DNA of 46,706 nt, taken from positions 1 through 46,706 of the forward strand of contig CAJYLV010000036.1 in assembly GCA_913776255.1 (NCBI GenBank), given 5' to 3'. Source of the stretch: an uncultured Sphingomonas sp. (lineage in GTDB: Bacteria > Pseudomonadota > Alphaproteobacteria > Sphingomonadales > Sphingomonadaceae). This document shows positions 38,955 to 46,706 of the stretch, piece after piece. The notes below the pieces were generated by a model, which saw nothing but the letters and a program-made list of their open reading frames with translations, was not told where the DNA came from and searched no databases. A program made the position numbers and the translations under genes. The first letter of the stretch is position 1, and each line of letters opens with the position of its first letter.

Positions 38955-38994
38955 CTTTTTGGCGGCGGGGTTAACCTTTCGCTCAATTGTTAAC
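38950..38994. promoter_or_regulatory. Three GTTAAC sites spaced by two helical turns
   Basis: GTTAAC occurs at 38950-38955, 38970-38975 and 38989-38994, spaced 20 and 19 bp, starting at the lysR stop codon and lying upstream of the PEP-CTERM gene. A small hairpin (GCCACA-CCGC-TGTGGC, 39043-39058) follows. The even spacing suggests a same-face protein binding site, but the binder is unknown. Confidence 0.35.
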
Positions 38995-39169
38995 GCGACG
39001 AATTCAGCACTCGGGAGCTTGCGCCTCGCCGGTGGCACATCGGCCACACCGCTGTGGCATTGTACCACGTGTCACGAATCCGGACGAGATTCTTCTGGAC
39101 TTGGGGAAGGAGTGCAGCGCAGAAGCGTTGTACCCCCAACGGACTATTTGACAGGATTCGGTCGACGGG

Positions 39170-39826
39170 ATGAAGAATTGGCGCGCCCTGATCACCTCGC
39201 TCTCCCGCGCGACGCTGGTGCGTGCGGCGGTGGTGCTGGGCGTTGGCGGTTCGGCGATCGGCGGCTATGTCGGGCTGAGCGTCATCGGCGGCACCGTGCC
39301 GTTCGCGGAGGCGATGAACCTTCCGGCTGCGCTTGCGGTTCTCCCCGATCCCTTGTCGATCATGACCGCGCGCTCCCCCGGTGAGCGCGGCCATGGCGCG
39401 ATGTTCAGCGTCAAGCAGACGAAGCGCCCGCGGCAGCTGGCGAGCGTTCCGCCGCGCGGCCCGCGCGCGCCGCGCGAACGGGTGCTGAGCACCGTCCGCG
39501 AACGTGCGCCCGCCGGTATCGTCCCGGCCGGCGATCTGCCGATCGCGCCAGGCGGTTTCGTTCCCGATCTCGCCCCGGTTTCGCCGGGCGCGCTGGGGCC
39601 GGGCGGTCCGGGCGGCGGCGGGAATGGCTTCGGGCCGCCCCCGGTCTTCCCGACCGGTCCGGGCGGCAACATTCCGGGCGTCCCGGGTCCGACGCCGACT
39701 CCGACCCCCACCACGCCGGTCCCGGCGGTTCCCGAGCCGGCGAGCTGGGCGATGATGTCGCTGGGCTTTGCGATCGTTGGCCTGGCGGTGCGTCGGCGCA
39801 AGCGGACACCCGCCACCGTCGCATGA
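39170..39826 (+). CDS. PEPxxWA-CTERM sorting domain protein, Gly/Pro-rich
   Basis: A 218-residue surface-type protein. An N-terminal hydrophobic segment (about 15-40, LVRAAVVLGVGGSAIGG...) acts as signal or anchor. The middle is disordered, rich in Pro, Gly and Arg, with PTPTPTPTTPVPAVP near the end. The C-terminus is a complete PEP-CTERM tripartite tag: VPEPASWAMM, a membrane helix (SLGFAIVGLAV) and a basic cluster RRRKR (residues 187-218). Such tags direct proteins to an exosortase for processing at the cell envelope. No exosortase gene is in the window. The gene overlaps the L,D-transpeptidase gene by four bases (ATGA), so the two are made together. Confidence 0.88.
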   Translation: MKNWRALITSLSRATLVRAAVVLGVGGSAIGGYVGLSVIGGTVPFAEAMNLPAALAVLPDPLSIMTARSPGERGHGAMFSVKQTKRPRQLASVPPRGPRAPRERVLSTVRERAPAGIVPAGDLPIAPGGFVPDLAPVSPGALGPGGPGGGGNGFGPPPVFPTGPGGNIPGVPGPTPTPTPTTPVPAVPEPASWAMMSLGFAIVGLAVRRRKRTPATVA

Positions 39827-40416
39827 ACCGGCGCGGTCTTGGCGTCGCCGCGATCGCCGTGACGATTGCGGTGGCCAGCGGCTCCATCGCCGAAGCGACG
39901 ACCACCGCGACCACCATCGGCAGCTATGGCGCGCGGTTTCGCTATCCGGCGGGGCGCGAGGGTGCATTGCCCATGGCGGGCACGCCGGCGCTGCGGGTGC
40001 GCAGCGTGCTGGCGATCCGCAAGCCGATGCGGTTCGGCGATTACGTCTGGAACGATCTCGGCGTGCCGGCCACCGGCGACGTTCGCGTGCGGGTCGATCT
40101 GCCGCGGCAGACGATCTCGGTATTTCGCGGCGGCCACGAGATCGGCACCGCGGTGATCCTCTACGGCACCGATCACAAGCCGACGCCGACCGGCACCTTT
40201 CCGATCCTGATGCGCGCGCGCCAGCATCAATCGTCGCTGTACGATGCGGAGATGCCGTACATGCTGCGGCTCACCAACGACGGCGTCGCGATCCATGCGA
40301 GTTCGGTGCGGCGCGGCTCGGCGACGCACGGCTGCATCGGCGTGCCGCTGTCGTTCGCGCAATTGCTGTTCGACCAGGTCGCGCGCGGCGATCTGGTGAC
40401 GATCGTTGGCGCCTGA
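39823..40416 (+). CDS. L,D-transpeptidase (YkuD domain)
   Basis: A 197-residue exported enzyme. The signal peptide is MNRRGLGVAAIAVTIAVASG... with cleavage expected near AEA. The YkuD domain occupies about residues 87-196 and carries the full catalytic motif HASSVRRGSATHGCIGVP, with the nucleophile at Cys171. Such enzymes form 3-3 cross-links in peptidoglycan or attach proteins to it. Translation is coupled to the upstream PEP-CTERM protein gene (ATGA), an unusual pairing that could mean the two act on the same part of the envelope. A 22-bp-period direct repeat (TCCGGCAAG) lies just after the stop codon. Confidence 0.92.
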   Translation: MNRRGLGVAAIAVTIAVASGSIAEATTTATTIGSYGARFRYPAGREGALPMAGTPALRVRSVLAIRKPMRFGDYVWNDLGVPATGDVRVRVDLPRQTISVFRGGHEIGTAVILYGTDHKPTPTGTFPILMRARQHQSSLYDAEMPYMLRLTNDGVAIHASSVRRGSATHGCIGVPLSFAQLLFDQVARGDLVTIVGA

Positions 40417-40558
40417 TCCGGCAAGATCTGCCGCAAATCCGGCAAGTTGCCACATGGCGCGCCACAGATATGAAGACGCGCTAACCAGATTCCCTAACCG
40501 CCGGTAAGGACCGTGCCCGGTAATTTCTCCTGGTCATCAGGAAGAGGTTACCCGGCCC

Positions 40559-41089
40559 ATGCCGCGTTCCACCCCGCGTCGCCGCCCGTTGCTCGTCGCT
40601 CTCGCCGCGTTGCTCTGCACGCCGTTCGTCACCGGCGCGGCCAGCTACTCGAACACCTTCGACGCGCGTGTCCTCGCCGCGCACAATGCCGAGCGCGCCG
40701 CGCTGGGCATCCCGCCGCTGCGCTGGAACCCGGAGCTGGTCGACTCCGCGCACGCCTGGGGCCAGTATCTCGCCACCACCGGTCGGTTCGAACATGCGCC
40801 CGAGCGCCGCATCGACCCGGAGGGCGAGAATCTGTGGGCCGGCACCCGCGGCTATTACACGCCCGAGGCGATGGTCGACGGCTGGGTGCGAGAGAAGCGC
40901 TACTTCAAGCCCGGCGCCTTTCCGAACAACAGCACCACCGGGCGCGTCGCGGACGTCGGCCATTACACGCAGCTGATGTGGCGCGACACCGTCGAGGTCG
41001 GCTGCGCGCTGTCGCGCGGGCGCGACGAGGACGTGCTGGTGTGCCGCTACAAGAACGCCGGCAACTATCGCGGTGAGCGTCCGTTCTGA
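40559..41089 (+). CDS. Secreted CAP-domain protein
   Basis: A 176-residue protein with a signal peptide (RRRPLLVALAALLCTPFVTG) and a single CAP/SCP domain. The family residues are visible: LAAHNAERAALGIPPLRW (about 41-58), the His/Glu cavity positions in GRFEHAPERR and GENLWAGT, GHYTQLMWRDTVEVGCAL (about 138-155), and VCRYKNAGNYRGERPF at the C-terminus. CAP proteins are extracellular or periplasmic and their molecular role in bacteria is mostly unknown. The 5' leader contains a possible hairpin (TCTCCTG/CAGGAAGA, about 40527-40547) next to the presumed ribosome-binding GAGG, which might affect translation; this is speculative. Confidence 0.92.
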   Translation: MPRSTPRRRPLLVALAALLCTPFVTGAASYSNTFDARVLAAHNAERAALGIPPLRWNPELVDSAHAWGQYLATTGRFEHAPERRIDPEGENLWAGTRGYYTPEAMVDGWVREKRYFKPGAFPNNSTTGRVADVGHYTQLMWRDTVEVGCALSRGRDEDVLVCRYKNAGNYRGERPF

Positions 41090-41294
41090 CGCGCCGCTCC
41101 CACCGACGATCTGGTGTTCGGTCGGATTAGCGCCCACAATCTGTAGCGTCTGCGGCCGCCTTCGCGTAGAATGGCCGCGACATCATCGTGACTCGGCGGG
41201 CTTCCGTCGATCGTGATGGCGGGGCTCCGCAGCGGGCCCCGGGGCAGGCGCAGGAGCGGGCACAGCGGATGGACGGCGAGACGCCTCGGCAGGC

Positions 41295-41330
41295 AAACGA
41301 AACCCCGGCGCGCCGTGCGGCGGCCGGGGT
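41295..41330 (-). terminator. Intrinsic terminator after the DUF2171 gene
   Basis: Read on the minus strand, a CCCCGGC/GCCGGGG stem (positions 41303-41329) is followed by TTTCGTTT. It lies 44 bases beyond the DUF2171 stop codon. The rest of 41090-41373 holds no gene that I can support. Confidence 0.6.
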
Positions 41331-41373
41331 CGTCGTGCGCGGCCGGGCGGTCAGCGCCGCCGTGGCGCGGCGC

Positions 41374-41625
41374 TCATTCCGCCTCTTCGAACATGTCCTG
41401 CGCGTTCTGCGCGGTCGCGGACAGCCGCACCTTGTGGCCTTCGACCTCGGCGACCAGCCCGACCGGCAGGTAATGGTGCTTGGCGCCCTGCCCGTCCTGC
41501 GTGGACGGCGAATCGTTCTTGGTCAGCTTGATCCGGTCGCCATCGACATGGTCGACGGTGCCGACGTGCACGCCGTCTGCGCCGATCACTTCGGCATGTT
41601 CCTTGATCTGGCTGGCATCGACCAT
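41374..41625 (-). CDS. DUF2171 domain protein, 83 aa
   Basis: A small soluble protein with the DUF2171 layout: an N-terminal IKEHAEVIGADGVHVGTVDH, a short beta-barrel-like middle (DRIKLTKNDSP; HHYLPVGLVAEVEGHKVRLS) and an acidic C-terminus (AQDMFEEAE). The fold resembles PRC-barrel proteins. AAGGAGAAG is well placed in front of the ATG. Function is unknown; related proteins are often annotated as stress-associated small proteins, which I treat as a weak hint. It is divergent from the small membrane protein gene with only 56 bp between, and ends at an intrinsic terminator. Confidence 0.88.
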   Translation of the reverse strand: MVDASQIKEHAEVIGADGVHVGTVDHVDGDRIKLTKNDSPSTQDGQGAKHHYLPVGLVAEVEGHKVRLSATAQNAQDMFEEAE

Positions 41626-41681
41626 CGTGCTTCTCCTTGGTTGGGTCCGGGCGGCAAACGCGCCGCTGCGACTTTGGTCGC

Positions 41682-41894
41682 ATGATGGCGACGCTGCCCT
41701 TGCAATCCGCGATCATGTTCGCGGTCGCTGCCGTCTTCGTTCTTGCGGGAGCGTGGCTGCTGATCCAGTTGCGCCATCCGCAGGGGCCGGCGCGCGTCTA
41801 TGTCTATCGCATGGCCGGGATCATGGCGCTGGCAGGGGGCAGCGTGCTGGCGATGTCGGCCTGGGCGATGTGGCAGTGGAGCCTCGAAGCCTGA
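41682..41894 (+). CDS. Small two-helix membrane protein, 70 aa
   Basis: Starts with tandem ATG codons (41682 and 41685). Two hydrophobic helices, LQSAIMFAVAAVFVLAGAWL (about 6-25) and a second near 43-63 (RMAGIMALAGGSVLAMSAW), are joined by a basic loop (RHPQGPARVYVYR). No Shine-Dalgarno is obvious and no family was recognised. It ends 45 bp before nrdB in the same direction, so it may share a transcript with it. The longer upstream frame would overlap the divergent DUF2171 promoter region and is not preferred. Confidence 0.68.
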   Translation: MMATLPLQSAIMFAVAAVFVLAGAWLLIQLRHPQGPARVYVYRMAGIMALAGGSVLAMSAWAMWQWSLEA

Positions 41895-41939
41895 TCGTAT
41901 CGAACAATTCCTCTGAATATCTTTTACCGGAGTAACCCC

Positions 41940-42992
41940 ATGCCGCTTCTTCAGGCGTCCAAACAGTACAAGCCCTTCGAATATCCGTGGGCGTTCGAAT
42001 ATTGGAAACGCCAGCAGCAGCTGCACTGGCTGCCGGAGGAAGTGCCGCTCGGCGAGGATTGCCGTGACTGGGCGCAGAAGCTGACCGATCACGAGCGCAA
42101 CCTGCTGACGCAGATCTTCCGCTTCTTCACGCAGGCCGACGTCGAGGTGCAGGATTGCTACCACGAAAAATATGGTCGCGTATTCAAGCCGACCGAGGTC
42201 AAGATGATGCTGACCGCGTTCAGCAACATGGAGACGGTACACATCGCGGCCTACTCGCACCTGCTCGACACGATCGGCATGCCCGAGAGCGAGTACGGCG
42301 CCTTCCTCGAGTACGGCGAGATGAAGGACAAGCATGACTACATGCAGAACTTCGGCGTCGACAACGATCAGGACATCGCGCGCACGCTCGCCATGTTCGG
42401 CGGCTTCACCGAGGGCGTGCAGCTGTTCGCCAGCTTCGCGATGCTGATGAACTTCCCGCGCTTCAACAAGATGAAGGGCATGGGCCAGATCGTCAGCTGG
42501 TCGGTGCGCGACGAGAGCCTGCACTGCGAGGGCATCATCCGCATGTTCCACGCCTTCTGCGCGGAGCGCCAGTGCCTGACCAAGGCGGTGAAGGACGACA
42601 TTGCCGACGTCTGCCAGACGACGATCCGGCTGGAGGACAATTTCATCGACCTGGCGTTCGAGATGGGCCCGGTCGAGGGGATGAAGCCGAAAGAGATCAA
42701 GAAGTACATCCGCTATATCGCGGACTGGCGGCTCAACCAGCTGGGCCTGAAGCCGATCTACATGATCGACGAGCACCCGCTGCCGTGGCTGACGCCTTTG
42801 CTCAACGGCGTGGAGCACGCCAATTTCTTCGAGACCCGCGCGACCGAATATTCGAAGGCGGCGACCAAGGGGCAGTGGAACGACGTGTGGGACTCGTTCG
42901 ACAAGCGCCAGAAGGCCAAGGGCGGCAAGCCCGCGAACGAGGACGCGGGCGAGGCCAGCGGGGACATGTTCGCGGGCGTGGCGGCAGAGTGA
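41940..42992 (+). CDS. nrdB: Ribonucleotide reductase class Ia beta subunit (R2)
   Basis: A 350-residue R2 protein. The diiron ligands can be assigned by the class I spacing: D67 (QADVEV), E98 and H101 with the radical tyrosine Y105 in METVHIAAY, E158 (GGFTEGVQLF), and E192 and H195 (DESLHCEG). The subunit generates the tyrosyl radical that the large subunit NrdA uses to reduce ribonucleotides for DNA synthesis. The C-terminal tail is acidic, as needed to bind NrdA. nrdA is not in the window, at least not next to nrdB, which is a mild oddity. GGAG precedes the ATG. A GC-rich palindromic repeat starts seven bases after the stop codon. Confidence 0.96.
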   Translation: MPLLQASKQYKPFEYPWAFEYWKRQQQLHWLPEEVPLGEDCRDWAQKLTDHERNLLTQIFRFFTQADVEVQDCYHEKYGRVFKPTEVKMMLTAFSNMETVHIAAYSHLLDTIGMPESEYGAFLEYGEMKDKHDYMQNFGVDNDQDIARTLAMFGGFTEGVQLFASFAMLMNFPRFNKMKGMGQIVSWSVRDESLHCEGIIRMFHAFCAERQCLTKAVKDDIADVCQTTIRLEDNFIDLAFEMGPVEGMKPKEIKKYIRYIADWRLNQLGLKPIYMIDEHPLPWLTPLLNGVEHANFFETRATEYSKAATKGQWNDVWDSFDKRQKAKGGKPANEDAGEASGDMFAGVAAE

Positions 42993-42998
42993 GGTAAC

Positions 42999-43090
42999 TC
43001 CCCTCCCCTTCCGGGGGCGGGGGTGGGGCATCGCCGCGGGCGAGTCGTTTGCGGAAACGCCCCACCCCGGCCCTCCCTGAAGGGGAGGAG
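42999..43090. repeat. GC-rich palindromic repeat, family E, copy 2
   Basis: GGGGTGGGGC near 43020-43029 pairs with GCCCCACCCC near 43059-43068, and an internal CCTCCCTGAAGGGGAGG follows at 43073-43088. This is the same layout as at 19427-19506. It lies directly after nrdB and may end its transcript. Confidence 0.75.
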
Positions 43091-43160
43091 GCGAGGTCAT
43101 GAGCCCTCGGAAGCGCCGTCTGAACAACCGCCGCCCGAAAGGATCGTTTGAGCGGACACC

Positions 43161-44063
43161 ATGACCCCCAGCTGGCACCCCGCCCCCTCCAGCGGCATCG
43201 CGATCCGCGAAGTCGCCGCCAACGGCCTCACCTTCGAGGTCGCCGAGGGGGGGAGCGGCGAGCATCTCGCCTTGTGCCTCCACGGCTTCCCCGAGCTACA
43301 CTATAGCTGGCGCCACCAGATGCCGCTGCTCGCCGCGCTCGGCTATCGCGTCTGGGCGCCCAACCAGCGCGGCTACGGCGGCAGCTCCCGCCCGGCCGCG
43401 GTCGCCGACTACACCATGGATCAGCTCGTCGCCGACGCCGCCGCGCTGTTCGACGCGAGCGGCGCGCGGAAACTCACGCTGATCGCGCACGACTGGGGCG
43501 GCGCGATCGCGTGGAACCTCGCGATCAACCGGGTGCGCCCGCTCGAGCGGCTGGTGGTGATGAACCTGCCACACCCCGCCTGCTTCGCCGCGGCGCTGCG
43601 CCACCGGCCGCAGCGGCGGCGCAGCTGGTACATGGGCGCGTTCCAGCTTCCCTGGCTGCCCGAACGCGTGATGGCGCTGGGCGACGCCGCGCTGGTGCGC
43701 CGCGCCTTCCGCGGCATGGCGGTGGACAAGACGCGCTTCCCCGACGCGGTGCTCGACGTCTACGCCGCGGCGGCGCGGCGGCCGGGCGCGCTCAAGGCGA
43801 TGATCGACTGGTACCGCGCCGCCGCGCGCCACCGCCACCGCATGCGCCTCGGCAACAACGGCCGGGTCGAGGTGCCGACGCTGATCGTGTGGGGCGAGGA
43901 GGATGCGGCGCTCGGGCTGGAGACGCTCGACGGCACCGAACGCTACGTCACCGACCTCACCGTGCGGCGGCTGCCCGGCGTGTCGCACTGGGTGCAGCAG
44001 GAGGCGCCCGAGGCGGTCAACGCGATCCTGCGCGAGTGGCTGCCGCGGATGGGGGCCGCGTGA
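43161..44063 (+). CDS. Alpha/beta-fold hydrolase, epoxide hydrolase-like
   Basis: A 300-residue hydrolase. The oxyanion-hole motif is HGFPELHYSWR (about 40-50), the nucleophile Asp lies in IAHDWGGAIAWN (about 109-120), the acid is expected in VWGEEDAALGLE, and the catalytic His is in LPGVSHWVQQEAP near the end. An aspartate nucleophile with His-Gly-Phe-Pro is typical of epoxide hydrolases and haloacid or haloalkane dehalogenases; the Arg/Tyr-rich cap favours the epoxide hydrolase group, but the substrate is uncertain. It stands between nrdB and the convergent acyl-CoA ligase, only 27 bp from the latter's stop codon. Confidence 0.88.
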   Translation: MTPSWHPAPSSGIAIREVAANGLTFEVAEGGSGEHLALCLHGFPELHYSWRHQMPLLAALGYRVWAPNQRGYGGSSRPAAVADYTMDQLVADAAALFDASGARKLTLIAHDWGGAIAWNLAINRVRPLERLVVMNLPHPACFAAALRHRPQRRRSWYMGAFQLPWLPERVMALGDAALVRRAFRGMAVDKTRFPDAVLDVYAAAARRPGALKAMIDWYRAAARHRHRMRLGNNGRVEVPTLIVWGEEDAALGLETLDGTERYVTDLTVRRLPGVSHWVQQEAPEAVNAILREWLPRMGAA

Positions 44064-44090
44064 CCTCCCTCACAGCAGAGGCTCGGCCCG

Positions 44091-45821
44091 TCACGCCGCC
44101 GCCGCCGCCTCGGTCTCGGCGACGGCGCGGTAGCGGCGGCGCAGCGCGATCTTGTCGATCTTCTCCGTCCCGAGCCGCGGCAGCGGCGCGTCCTCGATCC
44201 ACAGCCGTGCGGGCACCTTGAAGGCGGCGACATGCTGCGCGAGGAAGGCGAGCAGGTCCTCGCACGTTACCCCGCCCGGCTCGCTCAGATGCACCACCGC
44301 GCCCGGCACCTCGCCGTAGCGCGCGTCCGCCAGCCCGAACACCGCCGCCTCCGCCACCAGCGGGTGCGCGTAGAGCGCCGCCTCGACCTCCTGGCAGCTG
44401 ATATTCTCGCCGCCGCGGATGATGATGTCCTTCTTGCGGTCGACGATGAAGAGATAGCCGTCCGCGTCGAGATAGCCGAGGTCGCCGGTACGGAAGAAGC
44501 CGTCGGCGGTGAAGGCCGCCGCGGTGTCGTCGGGCCGGCCCCAATATTCCTGGAAGTTGGCGGCGGAGCGGATGCCGATCTCGCCGGTAGCGCCCACAGG
44601 CAGCGCGGTGCCGTCATCAGCCAGGATCGCCAGCTCGACCAAGGGCGCCGAGGCGCGCCCGGCGCTGTCGGGCTTGGCGATGTAGTTGCTGCGCCAATTG
44701 CCCGTGCCGATCGCGTTGGTCTCGGTCAGGCCGTAGCCGATCAGCGGCGCGCCGGTCAGTTCGGCGTCGAGCCGGCGGACGTGCTCGACCGGGCGCGGCG
44801 CGCCGCCCGCGGCGAAGTCGGTGACGGTCGAGAGGTCGTAGCGCGCCCGCTCGGGGTGGTTGACCATCTCGTAGCTCATCAGCGGCACGCCGACGAAATA
44901 GGTCACCTTCTCGCGCTCGATCAGGCGCATCGCTTCCTCGGCGTCCCATTTGGGCATGAGCACGAGCTTGCGCCCCATCGCGAAGCTCTGGAGCAGCGTC
45001 GGCACCATCGCGGTGACATGGAACAGCGGCAGGTTGAGCAAAGTCGCTGGTTGAAGCCCCGTCAGCGCGCCGTCCTGCGCCGCGATCCCCATCATCATCA
45101 GCGCCGAGGCGAGAAAGTTGAACGTTCCCTGCAACACCTGCGCGTGCGTCGACAGCGCTCCCTTGGACCGGCCGGTCGAGCCCGAGGTGAACAGGATGGT
45201 GGCATGATCGTCGCCGCTCAGCGCGGGCAGCACCGCGCCGGCGCCGTTGCCGAGATCGTCCTCGGCATGTGCCAGCACCTCGGCGAGCGCGGTCTCGATC
45301 GGCTGGAGATCGTCGAAGATCTCGACCCGCACCCCCGCCCCGCCGGGGATCGCCGCGAGCCGGCGCGCGCGCGGCGCGTCGGCGAAGACCAGCGCGACCT
45401 CGACCTCGTCGAGCGCGGCGGCCATCTCCTCGGCCTGCCACCAGCCGTTGAGCAGCGTCGCCACGCCCCCGGCCATGATGATCGCCATATAGAGCACGAT
45501 CCACGACGGCGAGTTGCGCGCCGCGATCGCCACACGGTCGCCGCGACCCACGCCATAGCCGGCGACCAGCGCGCGTGCGGTGCGAGTCGCGAGATCGTGG
45601 ACGGTGCCGAAGGTCAGCCGCTCGTCGCCCGCGACCAGGAACTCGACGTCGCGGTGCTGCTGGCTGAAATGCGCGAAATAGGCGGGCAGCGTCGGCGGCG
45701 CCGCGGCGATCATCGGCAGCATCTGACCGAAACGCTCGACCCGTCCGAGCGGTAGCTGGCCGCCATCACCGGTCAGCGCCGCCATCACCGCGTCCATCCG
45801 CCGGTCCAGCTCGGAAGCCAT
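44091..45821 (-). CDS. Acyl-CoA synthetase (AMP-binding enzyme)
   Basis: A 576-residue class I adenylate-forming enzyme. The ATP-binding P-loop is [20 protein letters not shown] (about 210-229), followed by [10 protein letters not shown] (about 359) and the hinge/adenylation region [20 protein letters not shown] with [17 protein letters not shown]. The catalytic C-terminal Lys is in [14 protein letters not shown] near 553. It activates a carboxylic acid, most likely a fatty acid, to its CoA thioester through an acyl-AMP. The chain-length preference cannot be read from sequence. GGAGAG lies in front of the ATG at 45821; a GTG one codon earlier is also possible. It is divergent from lgt. Confidence 0.92.
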   Translation of the reverse strand: MASELDRRMDAVMAALTGDGGQLPLGRVERFGQMLPMIAAAPPTLPAYFAHFSQQHRDVEFLVAGDERLTFGTVHDLATRTARALVAGYGVGRGDRVAIAARNSPSWIVLYMAIIMAGGVATLLNGWWQAEEMAAALDEVEVALVFADAPRARRLAAIPGGAGVRVEIFDDLQPIETALAEVLAHAEDDLGNGAGAVLPALSGDDHATILFTSGSTGRSKGALSTHAQVLQGTFNFLASALMMMGIAAQDGALTGLQPATLLNLPLFHVTAMVPTLLQSFAMGRKLVLMPKWDAEEAMRLIEREKVTYFVGVPLMSYEMVNHPERARYDLSTVTDFAAGGAPRPVEHVRRLDAELTGAPLIGYGLTETNAIGTGNWRSNYIAKPDSAGRASAPLVELAILADDGTALPVGATGEIGIRSAANFQEYWGRPDDTAAAFTADGFFRTGDLGYLDADGYLFIVDRKKDIIIRGGENISCQEVEAALYAHPLVAEAAVFGLADARYGEVPGAVVHLSEPGGVTCEDLLAFLAQHVAAFKVPARLWIEDAPLPRLGTEKIDKIALRRRYRAVAETEAAAAA

Positions 45822-45886
45822 CACTCTCTCCGCTTGGGTTTGTGCTTTCCTCCCCTTATGCAGGCGCCATTGAGAAGGGAAAAGCC

Positions 45887-46706
45887 TTGATCCTGTCCGC
45901 CCTCGCCGCCGCCGCTCCGGGTGCCGGCGCCGCCACCGATTACATCCGCTTCGCCGATCTCGGGCTGCGCCCCGACGTCTTCTCGATCGGCGTCTTCACG
46001 CTGCGCTGGTACAGCCTGGCTTATATCGCGGGCATCGTCGTCGGCTGGTGGTACCTGCTCAAATTGCTGGCCCAGCCCGGCGCCCCGATGGCGCGGCGCC
46101 ACGCCGACGACCTCGTCTTCTACGCCACGCTCGGGATCATCCTCGGCGGGCGGATCGGCTACGTGCTGTTCTACGCGCCCGAGATGCTGACGCGGCCGCT
46201 ATCGATCCTGCGGCTGTGGGACGGCGGCATGTCGTTCCACGGCGGCGTGATCGGCACCTCGCTCGGGCTCATCTGGTTCGCCCGGAAGAACGGGCTCAAC
46301 TGGCTGCGCGTCCACGATTACGTCGCCTGCGCGGTGCCCTTCGGCCTGTTCTTCGGGCGGCTCGCCAACTTCGTCAACGGCGAGCTGTGGGGCAAGCCCG
46401 CCAGCGTGCCCTGGGCGATCGTGTTCGAGCGCACCGTCCCCTACGGCGTGCCCGAGCCGGCGCGCCACCCGAGCCAGCTCTACGAGGCGGGGCTCGAGGG
46501 TATCGCGCTCTTCCTGCTGCTGTGGTTCTTCTTCTGGCGCACCGACGCGCGCTACCAGCCGGGCAAGCTGGTCGGCCTGTTCCTCGCCGGCTACGGCCTG
46601 GCGCGCTTCACCGTCGAGTTCTTCCGCGAGCCCGACGCGCAGCTGCGCGCCTTCGCCGAGCACACCGGGCTGCACATGGGCCAGTGGCTGTGCGTGCCGA
46701 TGATCC
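45887..46706 (+). CDS. lgt: Prolipoprotein diacylglyceryl transferase Lgt (3' end cut by window edge)
   Basis: About 273 residues are visible and the frame runs off the window. Family signatures are [20 protein letters not shown] (about 44-63), [10 protein letters not shown] (about 90), [14 protein letters not shown] (about 112-125), and [15 protein letters not shown] (about 160-174) followed by [13 protein letters not shown]. This is an inner-membrane enzyme that transfers diacylglycerol from phosphatidylglycerol to the lipobox cysteine of lipoproteins. The most likely start is TTG at 45887, with AGAAGGGA ahead of it. A tiny ORF (45858-45890, [10 protein letters not shown]) ends in a TGA overlapping that TTG, which may mean coupled initiation or may be chance. 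Confidence 0.93.
   Translation, partial: MILSALAAAAPGAGAATDYIRFADLGLRPDVFSIGVFTLRWYSLAYIAGIVVGWWYLLKLLAQPGAPMARRHADDLVFYATLGIILGGRIGYVLFYAPEMLTRPLSILRLWDGGMSFHGGVIGTSLGLIWFARKNGLNWLRVHDYVACAVPFGLFFGRLANFVNGELWGKPASVPWAIVFERTVPYGVPEPARHPSQLYEAGLEGIALFLLLWFFFWRTDARYQPGKLVGLFLAGYGLARFTVEFFREPDAQLRAFAEHTGLHMGQWLCVPMI

Noticed and set aside
41188..41685. 165-codon plus-strand frame across the DUF2171 gene
   Set aside because: Antisense to a recognisable DUF2171 gene with a good ribosome-binding site; no motif of its own.
41895..41939. Possible NrdR box upstream of nrdB
   Set aside because: The AT-rich stretch CAATTCCTCTGAATATC does not match the palindromic NrdR consensus.

Overview
The window is about 46.7 kb of very GC-rich chromosome that reads like an alphaproteobacterium of the Sphingomonas group. 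The pointers are the dnaG-rpoD pair, a PEPxxWA-CTERM protein, TorF- and FadL-type outer-membrane proteins, a CopA/CopB copper pair, a tRNA-Leu with encoded CCA, and several families of GC-rich palindromic repeats between genes. Species assignment is inference. Most of the DNA is ordinary chromosome. I saw no insertion sequence, prophage, CRISPR array or replication origin.

Layout, left to right. 1-5.8 kb: the 3' end of dnaG, rpoD with a strong terminator, an unrecognised protein, a MoxR ATPase/CoxE-like VWA pair and a 28-residue small ORF. 5.8-9.5 kb: a small exported protein, then a short, divergent Mfd-family translocase with a candidate EcfG (general stress) promoter just upstream. 9.6-14.4 kb: a fatty-acid module on the minus strand (thiolase, FadN-type 3-hydroxyacyl-CoA dehydrogenase/enoyl-CoA hydratase, FadL porin). 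14.5-19.3 kb: a TorF-type porin with an exported partner, and facing them DUF2721-copA-copB. 19.5-21.9 kb: lldD, a TrmB-type regulator and tRNA-Leu(CAG). 22-30.7 kb: an NDUFA9-like protein, uppP, and gltD and gltB for glutamate synthase.

Between gltD and gltB sit two small genes whose motifs match an MntA-type nucleotidyltransferase antitoxin and a HepT-type HEPN RNase toxin (RX4HXY). All three junctions are 4-base stop/start overlaps, so the toxin-antitoxin pair appears built into the glutamate synthase transcript. This is the most unusual arrangement in the window.

30.8-38.9 kb: a small membrane hydrolase and then a minus-strand valine/branched-chain acyl-CoA operon (mmsA, a lipoprotein, acyl-CoA dehydrogenase, 3-hydroxyisobutyryl-CoA hydrolase-like, enoyl-CoA hydratase, mmsB) with a divergent LysR regulator. 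The lipoprotein gene carries a 123-bp palindromic element, exactly 41 codons, between its start codon and its lipobox. 39-46.7 kb: a PEP-CTERM protein overlapping an L,D-transpeptidase gene, a CAP-domain protein, DUF2171, a small membrane protein, nrdB, an alpha/beta hydrolase, an acyl-CoA ligase and the 5' part of lgt.

Gap contents: no gap much over 300 bp lacks a described feature. The largest (31323-31629, 33320-33611, 41090-41373, 14441-14669) are filled mainly by repeats or terminators.
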